Origin: Candidatus Brevifilum fermentans
GTDB taxonomy: Bacteria > Chloroflexota > Anaerolineae > Anaerolineales > Villigracilaceae
DNA: 64,000 bases
Direction of reading: 5' to 3'
Assembly: GCA_945877125.1 (NCBI GenBank)
Contig: CAMCQT010000003.1
Coordinates: forward strand, 1-64,000
Notes under the pieces: model-generated
Databases searched by the model: none
What the model saw: only the letters and a program-made list of their open reading frames with translations
What the model was told of the DNA's origin: nothing
Position numbers and translations under genes: made by a program
Part shown: one piece after another, positions 56,872 to 64,000 of the stretch
How positions within the stretch are numbered: position 1 is the first letter of the stretch
Layout of the letters: each line of letters opens with the position of its first letter

Positions 56872-57792
56872 ATGCGTAATTTTTTATTTTCTTTCATTTT
56901 TCTAATAACAGCCTGCACGCCCACATCCGCGCCGGCACAAAACACAGCCAATAATTCACTTGAGCCCTATCTGACCGCCACGCCCAGCCTGACGCCCACG
57001 CCGAATGTGCTGGTCATTTTTGAAACGCCAATTCCCACCGCCACGCCTTTTGTCTACACCATAAAATCAGGCGATACTTTCAGTGAACTTGCCGAGCAGT
57101 TCAAAATTTCACAGGATGAATTAAGAGCGGCGAACCCAGATGTCTCACCGAACAGCATGTCGGTTGGGGCGACTTTGCTCATCCCAGATAGTTCCGCGCC
57201 CCTCGCCGCCGCGGCAACGCTCACGCCCGTGCCTGCTCCAGTTACCCAGGCAGTTTGCCACCCGACAGCAGATGGCGGCTTGTGGTGTTTCGCGTTGATC
57301 CAAAACAACACGCCCGATATTCTCGAAAATATCTCAGCGCAGATCACCCTGCTGGATGAAAACAATAACGCGCTCGCAAGCCAAATCGCATTCACGCCCT
57401 TGGATATGATTCCTCCCAACGCATCTTTGCCTGTTTATGTTTTTTTTTCAAATACACCTGCAAGCGCAAATGTGCAGGTTCAAATATTGAGTGCGATTCA
57501 ATCCAATGCTTCGCGCTATCTGCCTGCAACACTAAACAACATCGTCACTCAAATTGATTGGAACGGACTCACCGCCCAAGTCAGCGGACAGATTCACCTG
57601 CCCGCTGAATCAACAGCCGCAACCCAGGTTTGGGTCGCGGCTGTTGCGTATGATAAAGATGGGCGCGTGGTCGGAGTGAAACGCTGGGAAGGCGGAGCGA
57701 TTCAGCCCGGGGGAAGCATCCCTTTCAGCTTTTTAGTCTCCAGTCTCGGGTCGGCGATTGATGCGGTGGAGGTTCTAGTCGAAGCAAAATAA
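56872..57792 (+). CDS. LysM-domain lipoprotein
   Basis: A 306-residue lipoprotein. Signal peptide FLFSFIFLITAC with lipid Cys15, then a Thr/Pro linker and a LysM domain (residues about 62-106, YTIKSGDTFSELAEQFKISQ), which binds peptidoglycan or chitin-like glycans. A C-terminal FxLYD-like beta domain (CFALIQNNTPDILENISAQI; VWVAAVAYDKDGRVVGVKRW) follows. A cell-wall-attached surface protein by inference. Confidence 0.82.
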   Translation: MRNFLFSFIFLITACTPTSAPAQNTANNSLEPYLTATPSLTPTPNVLVIFETPIPTATPFVYTIKSGDTFSELAEQFKISQDELRAANPDVSPNSMSVGATLLIPDSSAPLAAAATLTPVPAPVTQAVCHPTADGGLWCFALIQNNTPDILENISAQITLLDENNNALASQIAFTPLDMIPPNASLPVYVFFSNTPASANVQVQILSAIQSNASRYLPATLNNIVTQIDWNGLTAQVSGQIHLPAESTAATQVWVAAVAYDKDGRVVGVKRWEGGAIQPGGSIPFSFLVSSLGSAIDAVEVLVEAK

Positions 57793-57852
57793 TTCGAAAG
57801 GATGAGGGATGAAAAGGTCAAGGATGAAAGATGAAGGATGAAAGATGAAAAA

Positions 57853-57912
57853 TAATCCCGAAGTGATGGCTTAATTTGAAAAATCCATACCACCCCTTCG
57901 GGGTGGCATTCA
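57853..57912. repeat. Family B repeat fragment
   Basis: Aatcccgaagtgatgg ... ccaccccttcggggtgg; the flanks (57800-57850, 57912-57938) are ggatgaaggatgaa blocks in opposite orientation, enclosing the fragment. Confidence 0.75.
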
Positions 57913-57943
57913 TCCCTCATCCTTTATCCTTCATCCTTAGATA

Positions 57944-59638
57944 TTATTTCCCTTCCAGCCACATATATCTTTCAAGCGGAACAGTGATCGGCGTAAATTC
58001 AAAGCCCTTGACGTAGGGCTGAACCAGTTGATAGGAAAGCGAGTGCGTCGTGAACAACACGGGGGCATCGTTCACGATCATCTGCTCGGCTTGCTGATAC
58101 ATGGCGATGCGCTTGGTTACATCCTGTTCCACGCGGGCTTGTTCGAGGAGTGTGTCCAACTGAGGGTTTGAGTAGCCGCCTTGATTTTGATTTGAGCCGC
58201 TGTGGAAAAGAACGTCGGCAAAGTTTTCGGGGTCGGGGTAATCGGCGCACCAACCGCCGCTGAAAATTTGCCCGTGGTTGCCTGAATAAATTTGCTCATA
58301 ATAATAGTTATATTCAATATTCTCGATCTTGAGTTTTACCCCAAGATTCTGCTCCCACATTTCAGCCATCGCAGCAACATCTGAACTGACGTAACTGCCG
58401 ATGCCCATGTTTGTGTAAACGATGGGCGGCAGTCCTTCGGCTCCGCCGTATTTGGATTGCTTGAGCAATTCACGCGCCTGAGCGGGGTCGTAAGGCAAGC
58501 CTTGAAGCTGGTAATTAAAGCCAGGCACCCCAGGCGGGAACGGACCCACGGCGGGCAAAGCCTGTCCACGCAGGACAACATCAATGTAGCGCTGTCGGTC
58601 GAACGCCATCGAAAATGCCTTGCGGACATTGGCATCGTCGAAGGGCGGCTGGGTGGTGTCGAACACAACGTAGCCGGTGCAAAGGTCAACGCCGGTCACG
58701 AGTTGGCTGTGCAGCGGTTCTTCGGGATCGAGCATACGATCCACGTCACCAAGCCCCACGCCCGCCACATCCACATCACCTGTTTCAAACAGGCGCAAGT
58801 CATCGCCTGCAAAAAGTTTCACAACAACATACGGAATGGAAGGCGCTCCCAAATAAAAATCCTGATTCGCTTCATACGTAATATATTCATTCGAGCGCCA
58901 TTCGGTCAGCCGATAGGGTCCCGTTCCGTTCGGTTTGCGAACCCACTCTTCGCCCGTCTCCACGTTGGTTTTATCCACCACAAAAGCAGTCGGGAAAGTA
59001 AGTTTCAAAAGGAAGTAAGGCTTGGGCGCATCAATCGTCACTTGCAAAGTTAGGTCATTGATGACTTTTAATCCGCTGATGTGATCTGCCTGCCCCGCGA
59101 CCATTTGACGCACGCCCACAATATCCCCGAGATAAGTCAGCACCGTATCTGACGCAAGCTGGGGGCTGGCGGCCCGTTCCCAGGAATAGACGACATCCTT
59201 GGCAGTGACAAACCGCCCGTCGTGGAAGCGGGCATTCTCGCGCAAGTAAAAAGTGTAGACCGTGCCATCGCCGCTGACATCCCAGGTTTCGGCAAGATCG
59301 GGCGTGAGATTCAAACGCGGGTCGAAGGAGACCAATCCGCTGAAGACCAGTTTATTGCCTGCGCTGTAGGTCGTGGCGGGGTCATAATCTCGCAAGTTGG
59401 TCGATTCTCCGCCGTTGTAGACAATTGCCTGATCGAAGGGAACATCAATTTGCAAGGCAGATGCTTTTTTCGCGCTGGTGGAAAGGATGAGGGAAAATAT
59501 CAGCGTGAGAATGATAAAGAAAGTTCTTAACCACAAAGGAGACGAAGGGACACAAAGGGGAAAAGCAAAAAAAATATCCTTCGTGACCCTTTGTGACCCT
59601 TTGTGGTTGAAAAAAAGCTTTTTGAAAATACTATTCAT
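57944..59638 (-). CDS. Peptide/oligopeptide ABC substrate-binding protein
   Basis: A 564-residue family 5 solute-binding protein. LTPDLAETWDVSGDGTVYTF and FHDGRFVTAKDVVYSWERA are the classic SBP_bac_5 motifs; NVRKAFSMAFDRQRYI follows. The N-terminus is odd: residues about 10-36 (KGSQRVTKDIFFAFPLCVPS) are coded by a ccctttgtg-type dispersed palindrome (59531-59612), ahead of a normal signal peptide (LRTFFIILTLIFSLILSTSA). A TTG at residue 37 could be an alternative start. The ATG at 59638 overlaps the end of the upstream gene by 8 bases. No permease genes are nearby. Confidence 0.85.
   Translation of the reverse strand: MNSIFKKLFFNHKGSQRVTKDIFFAFPLCVPSSPLWLRTFFIILTLIFSLILSTSAKKASALQIDVPFDQAIVYNGGESTNLRDYDPATTYSAGNKLVFSGLVSFDPRLNLTPDLAETWDVSGDGTVYTFYLRENARFHDGRFVTAKDVVYSWERAASPQLASDTVLTYLGDIVGVRQMVAGQADHISGLKVINDLTLQVTIDAPKPYFLLKLTFPTAFVVDKTNVETGEEWVRKPNGTGPYRLTEWRSNEYITYEANQDFYLGAPSIPYVVVKLFAGDDLRLFETGDVDVAGVGLGDVDRMLDPEEPLHSQLVTGVDLCTGYVVFDTTQPPFDDANVRKAFSMAFDRQRYIDVVLRGQALPAVGPFPPGVPGFNYQLQGLPYDPAQARELLKQSKYGGAEGLPPIVYTNMGIGSYVSSDVAAMAEMWEQNLGVKLKIENIEYNYYYEQIYSGNHGQIFSGGWCADYPDPENFADVLFHSGSNQNQGGYSNPQLDTLLEQARVEQDVTKRIAMYQQAEQMIVNDAPVLFTTHSLSYQLVQPYVKGFEFTPITVPLERYMWLEGK
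59531..59612. repeat. Dispersed palindrome in the 5' end of the SBP gene
   Basis: Aaccacaaaggagacgaagg ... ccctttgtggtt inverted copies; it lies within the reading frame. Confidence 0.8.
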
Positions 59639-60998
59639 GTTTGCCTGCCTTTTGATTTTGCGAGCGGACGACCAATCCCAGTATCACCACGCCAACGATA
59701 ATCAACATCACCAGACAGATGCAGACCAGTGCAATGGTCAATACGATAAATGGTGTGCTGGATGTCGCTGGCTCTGCGTTCGTGAATGAAGATGTGGGAA
59801 TGGCGTACGGCGTGGGAGTCACAGCCAGCGGCGAGCCTGAGACGGGCACGTAGGTCGGGACAAATGTTGGGGTTGGCTGCGATGTCGGTTGAGCAGAAAC
59901 AGCCCGAGGCGCCGCCCCGACCGATTGTCTCCAGGCGTCTTCGAGTCCATCTGTGTCAAATCCATAGACTTCGAGCAGGGCATCGTCAATTGGCTTTGCA
60001 TCCCGCAGAGCAACGAGTAATTCGGTTAGTTTTTCCTGCCCGTAGGTTTCAATTAGAAAACTGACAATGCTTTGAGACTGGCTGTAGGAAAGATTGGCTT
60101 TGTCGGGGAGTTCGGAAAAGCCGCCATTCAACGAGCGGACAGTTAACACGGTGTCGCTGCTGATCGCTTCGTCGAGTTGAGCTTGCGCGTTCGAATCCAG
60201 TTCGCCTTCGCTGAACATGGCGAGACCTTCATTCAACCACGTCGGCACAGTGCCGATGCAGGAGAATGTGAAATGCCCGATCAGAATGTGGGTCAACTCG
60301 TGAATGACGGTATTTTGATCCCACGTGGAATCAGAAGCCGAAATGCCCATGATAAAAATGTTGTGTTCAGGAAAAGCCATGCCGCCTGTCCACGAGGGTT
60401 CGTAGAGAATGGCATCTTTCATATCGTCGTAATTTGGATAGACATAAAGATCGATGGGCGCATCTGTACCCAGCCCTGCCTGTTCCTTGTTTCGGCGCAG
60501 ACCTTCAACGCCAGCGTTTAACATGGTTTGTGCGAAGGCTTGATCTTTTCCATACCAGTGCAGGCGCAAGTCGCCGCTGGTGATGGTTTGCCAATCGTGG
60601 ACATCATCAAGCCATGTGGCGGTTTGAACTTCACTTGCGAACTGCGTGCCTGTTTCATCGGTGTAAATCCAGCGCCACCAAATCTGTGTACCAGGCGGAA
60701 GCGATCCGCTTTGACGCATGTCCCATGTCCACTCGGCTTGAACCGTTTCGCCAGGCGTGATCTGTGGATAGGCCTTTGCGACCACATCTCCGCAAGTTAG
60801 TTGTTCATTGCCGTATTCCAAAGTCACCGAGATGATATTGGATTCAGCGTTCAAAGTGGCTGAGAATGTGGCGGTTTCGGGGAATGAAAACGTAACCTGG
60901 TCATCGGTCACATTTGTGTGGGCGGCGGCAAAAGCGGGCTGGGCAGGTGTGACAAGCAGTCCAAACAGTAAAAAAAATGAGATTATTTTTGTTCGCAT
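59631..60998 (-). CDS. Secreted/membrane-anchored gluzincin-like peptidase
   Basis: A 455-residue exported protein. The signal peptide ends AQPAFAA. A beta-rich N-terminal domain precedes a peptidase MA-like gluzincin domain: TVIHELTHILIGH, then TWLNEGLAMFSEGE about 20 residues on (HExxH plus Glu). A Pro/Thr linker (QPTSQPTPTFVPTYVP) and C-terminal TM segment (LTIALVCICLVMLIIVGVVI) anchor it. The ATG at 60998 has GAGGAG upstream. The last 8 bases overlap the next gene. Confidence 0.85.
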   Translation of the reverse strand: MRTKIISFFLLFGLLVTPAQPAFAAAHTNVTDDQVTFSFPETATFSATLNAESNIISVTLEYGNEQLTCGDVVAKAYPQITPGETVQAEWTWDMRQSGSLPPGTQIWWRWIYTDETGTQFASEVQTATWLDDVHDWQTITSGDLRLHWYGKDQAFAQTMLNAGVEGLRRNKEQAGLGTDAPIDLYVYPNYDDMKDAILYEPSWTGGMAFPEHNIFIMGISASDSTWDQNTVIHELTHILIGHFTFSCIGTVPTWLNEGLAMFSEGELDSNAQAQLDEAISSDTVLTVRSLNGGFSELPDKANLSYSQSQSIVSFLIETYGQEKLTELLVALRDAKPIDDALLEVYGFDTDGLEDAWRQSVGAAPRAVSAQPTSQPTPTFVPTYVPVSGSPLAVTPTPYAIPTSSFTNAEPATSSTPFIVLTIALVCICLVMLIIVGVVILGLVVRSQNQKAGKHE

Positions 60999-61222
60999 AA
61001 AGGGTCTCTCCTCGTCTAATTCTGCATAATATATCATCAAATAAAATTATCATAAATCAATCAGACAAAAAGGGGGGATTTTAGTGACATCCATCCACCC
61101 CCGAAACTAAGGGACATTTAATCTCGCCATGTAAAATGGATATAGATTGTTACATTTCGCACATTTTAATCTGGGCAGCGACCTGACCGTATCAGGTCTT
61201 ACTAATCTTTTTGGAGGCATCT

Positions 61223-61705
61223 ATGCAACGTTCTAAATTCTTTCTTGGCGGCGCGCTAATTTTGGCAGCAGTCGTCTATCTCATTTTTTCATCCACACAG
61301 GCAAGCGCTCAATACTTCATGACCGTGGATGAAGTAAAAGCCGAAGGCTCTTCTGTCGTTGGCAAGAGTCTGCGCCTCTCTGGCGCCGTACTCGGTGACA
61401 CAATTCAATACGATTCCGACACCCTCACCCTCACCTTTGATGTGGCTCATGTCTCCGGCGATAATGCCGAGATCGAAGAGCAAGGCGGACTGGCTGAGGT
61501 GCTATATCAAGCCGTGAGCGACCCCACCCGCCAGCGTGTCAGTGTCAGCTATGTTGGCGTCAAACCAGATCTGCTCCGCGGCGAAGCACAAGCCATCATG
61601 ACCGGTAAACTCGGCGATGACGGCGTTTTCTACGCTGACGAATTATTGCTCAAATGCCCCACCAAATACGAAGAAGCGGTTCCCGAACAAGCCGCGACAA
61701 ACTAA
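61223..61705 (+). CDS. ccmE: Cytochrome c maturation protein CcmE, Cys type
   Basis: A 160-residue haem chaperone. N-terminal TM anchor (residues 8-22), then an OB-fold beta barrel (TVDEVKAEGSSVVGKSLRLS; VSVSYVGVKPDLLRGEAQAI). The haem-binding motif is CPTKY (Cys145, Tyr149), the CxxxY variant, instead of the usual HxxxY. The variant is known from archaea and some bacteria. RBS GGAGG; ATG at 61223 preferred over an upstream in-frame TTG. ccmF follows 172 bases on. Confidence 0.9.
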   Translation: MQRSKFFLGGALILAAVVYLIFSSTQASAQYFMTVDEVKAEGSSVVGKSLRLSGAVLGDTIQYDSDTLTLTFDVAHVSGDNAEIEEQGGLAEVLYQAVSDPTRQRVSVSYVGVKPDLLRGEAQAIMTGKLGDDGVFYADELLLKCPTKYEEAVPEQAATN

Positions 61706-61760
61706 AAAAATAGATAGTCCCCGGTCAATTCACTCGGCTGGGTAAATAAAAGATATGAAT

Positions 61761-61814
61761 TTGAGACACAGAAACACGGAGAAGTGAAAAGACTCCGTGC
61801 TTCTGTGTCTCAGT
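61761..61814. repeat. Inverted repeat (gagacacagaa type)
   Basis: Tgagacacagaaacacggag and ctccgtgcttctgtgtctca form a hairpin between ccmE and ccmF. Confidence 0.75.
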
Positions 61815-61877
61815 GGCGAAATTCTTCTGCTTTTATGCAGGAATTTAATTGATAAGATACTAAACAAGGATAATCCT

Positions 61878-63938
61878 ATGTTCGCAGAATTTGGATACGG
61901 TATTTTAGTGGTAAGTTTTCTCGTCGCAATTTACAGCGTATTTGCGGCGGTCTATGGCGCGACAAACAAATCTGCCGCCATGGTGGAAAGCGCGCGCCGC
62001 TCAATGTTGCTCGTTTTCCCGCTGCTCTCTCTTTCAGCGGCAGCCTTGATTTATTTACTGGTCAACAATCATTTTGAAGTTGCCTTCGTTTACGAAGTGA
62101 CCAGCCGCAGTATGCCCACCTATCTCAAAGTGACCGCATGGTGGGGCGGACAAGCCGGCTCGCTTATGTTCTGGTCCTGGCTTCTGGCCGCTTTCACCTC
62201 CGCAGTCACCATCCGCAAGTGGGATCGCGATATTGAATTCCTGCCATGGGTGATCGTGGTCAACGCCATCACGCTTATTTTCTTCCTCGGCATGGTGGTC
62301 TTTTACGAAAACCCATTCACGCGCTTTTGGCTGGTCGGCGGAAACGTAGAGCCGCACATGTTTGCCCCATTAAACGCGACTCTCTTTGCCGCTCCAGACG
62401 GAAATGGATTGAACCCGCTCCTGCGCCACCCGGGCATGGTCATCCATCCGCCGATGCTTTATCTTGGCTTTGTGTCTTACGTTATCCCGTACTCCTTCGC
62501 CATGGCTGCACTCATCACAGGCCGCACCGATGACCGCTGGATTCGCCTCACCCGCCGCTGGTCTTTGTGGGCCTGGCTCTTCCTCTCCTTTGGTCTCGTA
62601 CTCGGCGGACGCTGGGCTTACGATGTTCTTGGCTGGGGCGGTTACTGGGGCTGGGACCCCGTTGAAATTGCGGCGTTCATGCCCTGGCTGACAGGCACTG
62701 CCTTTTTACATTCGGTGATGATCCAGGAAAAGCGCGGTCTGTTCAAACACTGGAACATGATCCTCGTCATTCTCACGTATTCACTGGTGGTATTTGGCAC
62801 CTTCCTCACGCGCTCTGGCGTACTTTCATCTGTCCATGCTTTTGCAAACAGCCCAATCGGTCCATTCTTTATGGCATTCGTATCGCTCACGCTGGTGGTT
62901 TCGATTGCCCTGGTGATCTGGCGCTGGCCTATTTTGCGCGGCGAAACTGAGATGAAGTCCATGCTCTCGCGCGAAGCCTTGTTCCTGCTTAATAACCTGC
63001 TCTTCATGAGCGTGCTGGTGATCTGTTTCTGGGGCGTCATCTTCCCGCTGGTTTCAGAATTATTCACCGGACAAAAAGTGACCGTCGGCCCGCCCTTCTA
63101 TGAGCGTGCCACTGCGCCGATCTTCGCAGCCTTAATGTTCCTGATGGGCGTTGCTCCGCTTTCGGCATGGGGACATTCCACCGTGCAGACTCTCGGACGC
63201 GCCATGTGGAAATCTGCGGTTGCGGCGCTTATCATTACTGCAATTCTGTTTGTCACGTACACCCAGAACATCATTGCGCTGATCGGCTTCTTCCTCATCG
63301 CGCTCGTTCTTTTGGTCACTTTGCAGGAGTTCTGGCGCGCCGCACGCGCACGGCAGAGAGCGCAAGGCGAAAACTTCCTGACCTCGCTCTCACGCCTAAT
63401 GGGACGCAACCGCCGCCGTTATGGCGGATACATCATCCACATCAGCATGATGTTGATGGCGATTGGCATTCTCGGCATCGAGATATTCCAAAAGGAAACT
63501 CAAGGCTCCCTGGCTCAAGGCGAGCAGTTGAACATCGGCGGTTACACCGTTGAATACCGTGAGCTGGCTTCATGGGATGACCAGGGCAAAGGCGTAAACT
63601 TTACCCGCGCCGTCGTTGATGTGTATGAAGATGGAATTTATCTCGGCGAACTCACTCCGCGCATTGATTATTACTTCGACTCCCAGCAGAATATGACCAT
63701 CCCTGGCAACCGTTCCACTTTCAGAGATGATTTGTACATCCTGCTTGTAGATTGGCAGCCCGTATCGAGCATGGGCGCGACCTTCAAGATTTTCGTGAAT
63801 CCGCTCGTCAACTGGCTGTGGATCGGCAGCCTGCTCTTCCTGATCGGCATTATCTTTGCGGCCTGGCCAGATAAAGACCCGGCAGAAGAACCGGTACGCG
63901 CTGCGCGAAGCGTGCGTCAAACCAACGCGGCAGACTGA
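61878..63938 (+). CDS. ccmF: Cytochrome c maturation protein CcmF
   Basis: A 686-residue membrane protein with about 13-15 TM segments. The tryptophan-rich haem-handling motif is WGGYWGWDPVE, and MVIHPPMLYLGF and GTFLTRSGVLSSVHAF are conserved; His residues next to them are haem ligands. It transfers haem from CcmE to apocytochromes outside the membrane. The ATG at 61878 has AAGGA upstream. The remaining ccm genes lie presumably beyond the window. Confidence 0.94.
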   Translation: MFAEFGYGILVVSFLVAIYSVFAAVYGATNKSAAMVESARRSMLLVFPLLSLSAAALIYLLVNNHFEVAFVYEVTSRSMPTYLKVTAWWGGQAGSLMFWSWLLAAFTSAVTIRKWDRDIEFLPWVIVVNAITLIFFLGMVVFYENPFTRFWLVGGNVEPHMFAPLNATLFAAPDGNGLNPLLRHPGMVIHPPMLYLGFVSYVIPYSFAMAALITGRTDDRWIRLTRRWSLWAWLFLSFGLVLGGRWAYDVLGWGGYWGWDPVEIAAFMPWLTGTAFLHSVMIQEKRGLFKHWNMILVILTYSLVVFGTFLTRSGVLSSVHAFANSPIGPFFMAFVSLTLVVSIALVIWRWPILRGETEMKSMLSREALFLLNNLLFMSVLVICFWGVIFPLVSELFTGQKVTVGPPFYERATAPIFAALMFLMGVAPLSAWGHSTVQTLGRAMWKSAVAALIITAILFVTYTQNIIALIGFFLIALVLLVTLQEFWRAARARQRAQGENFLTSLSRLMGRNRRRYGGYIIHISMMLMAIGILGIEIFQKETQGSLAQGEQLNIGGYTVEYRELASWDDQGKGVNFTRAVVDVYEDGIYLGELTPRIDYYFDSQQNMTIPGNRSTFRDDLYILLVDWQPVSSMGATFKIFVNPLVNWLWIGSLLFLIGIIFAAWPDKDPAEEPVRAARSVRQTNAAD

Positions 63939-63942
63939 CAAT

Positions 63943-64000
63943 AAAAAGGTCGAGGGTCAAAAGTCGAAAGTCATGAGACTTTCGACTTTTGACCCTCGAC
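63943..64000. repeat. Intergenic palindrome (ggtcgagggtcaaaag type)
   Basis: Aaggtcgagggtcaaaagtcg and its complement, cut by the window edge. Family as at 23165-23222. Confidence 0.75.

Overview
The window looks like a chromosome segment of an uncultured Chloroflexota bacterium, most likely class Anaerolineae. This is inferred from gene content and style, not from a marker gene. The signs are a LysW-carrier amino-acid pathway, a mevalonate-type decarboxylase, a NurA/HerA pair, secreted lipoproteins with Thr/Pro linkers, a Cys-type CcmE next to CcmF, and many short palindromic repeats between genes. Nearly all genes are housekeeping or metabolic. One AT-richer accessory stretch (about 10.1-15.0 kb) holds mobile-element remnants and toxin-antitoxin genes.

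Layout. 0-10 kb: glucan phosphorylase, rhodanese, a membrane protein, thioredoxin, tRNA-Lys with a triplicated 3' end/terminator block, HEAT-repeat protein, RseP-type protease, DegV protein, and (di)phosphomevalonate decarboxylase. 10-15 kb: a decayed serine recombinase abutting a decayed IS21 IstB, DUF2283, small low-GC genes, and a HicA/HicB pair between two near-identical CopG-type antitoxin genes. 15-19 kb: herA, a HAS-domain gene and nurA on the minus strand. 19-24.4 kb: SIMPL lipoprotein, GarR-like reductase, cyclic-nucleotide-domain membrane protein, def, recF. 24.7-30.2 kb: two nucleoside hydrolases and a complete ECF transporter (S, T, A, A), probably nucleoside or base salvage. 30.2-35.7 kb: aspartate kinase and asd, then SAM-riboswitch-controlled O-acetylhomoserine sulfhydrylase and MetA, forming an aspartate-to-methionine branch. 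35.7-44.1 kb: a minus-strand gene string argG-argH-lysW-lysX-lysY-lysZ-lysJ-lysK. 44.2-64 kb: Flp-like pseudopilin, small enzymes, pheA, aminotransferase, GAF histidine kinase, inositol-1-phosphate synthase, two deacetylase-like lipoproteins, HIT protein, ThyX-like protein, aldo/keto reductase, LysM lipoprotein, peptide-binding protein, metalloprotease-like protein, ccmE and ccmF.

The most interesting signals are regulatory. Two short leader peptides, missed by ordinary gene finding, sit upstream of amino-acid operons in ribosome-mediated attenuator arrangements. A 33-residue peptide with a Met/Thr run precedes aspartate kinase. A 26-residue Arg-rich peptide precedes argG and the LysW gene string. 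In each, an 11-base segment inside the leader ORF is perfectly complementary to the terminator region, so antiterminator and terminator exclude each other. The Arg leader is independent evidence that the LysW genes here make arginine. Both leader ORFs start 8-10 bases after a -10 box, so they are probably translated from leaderless mRNAs, and several ordinary genes show the same spacing. A third promoter-RBS-miniORF-hairpin unit (Ser-rich, 3007-3057) has no gene behind it.

Other points: palindromic repeats are inserted in frame inside lysK (twice) and the thyX-like gene, and repeats supply stops or ends of lysJ, lysK, argH and the peptide-binding protein gene. All assignments come from reading the sequence and from recall of protein families; no database search was run.
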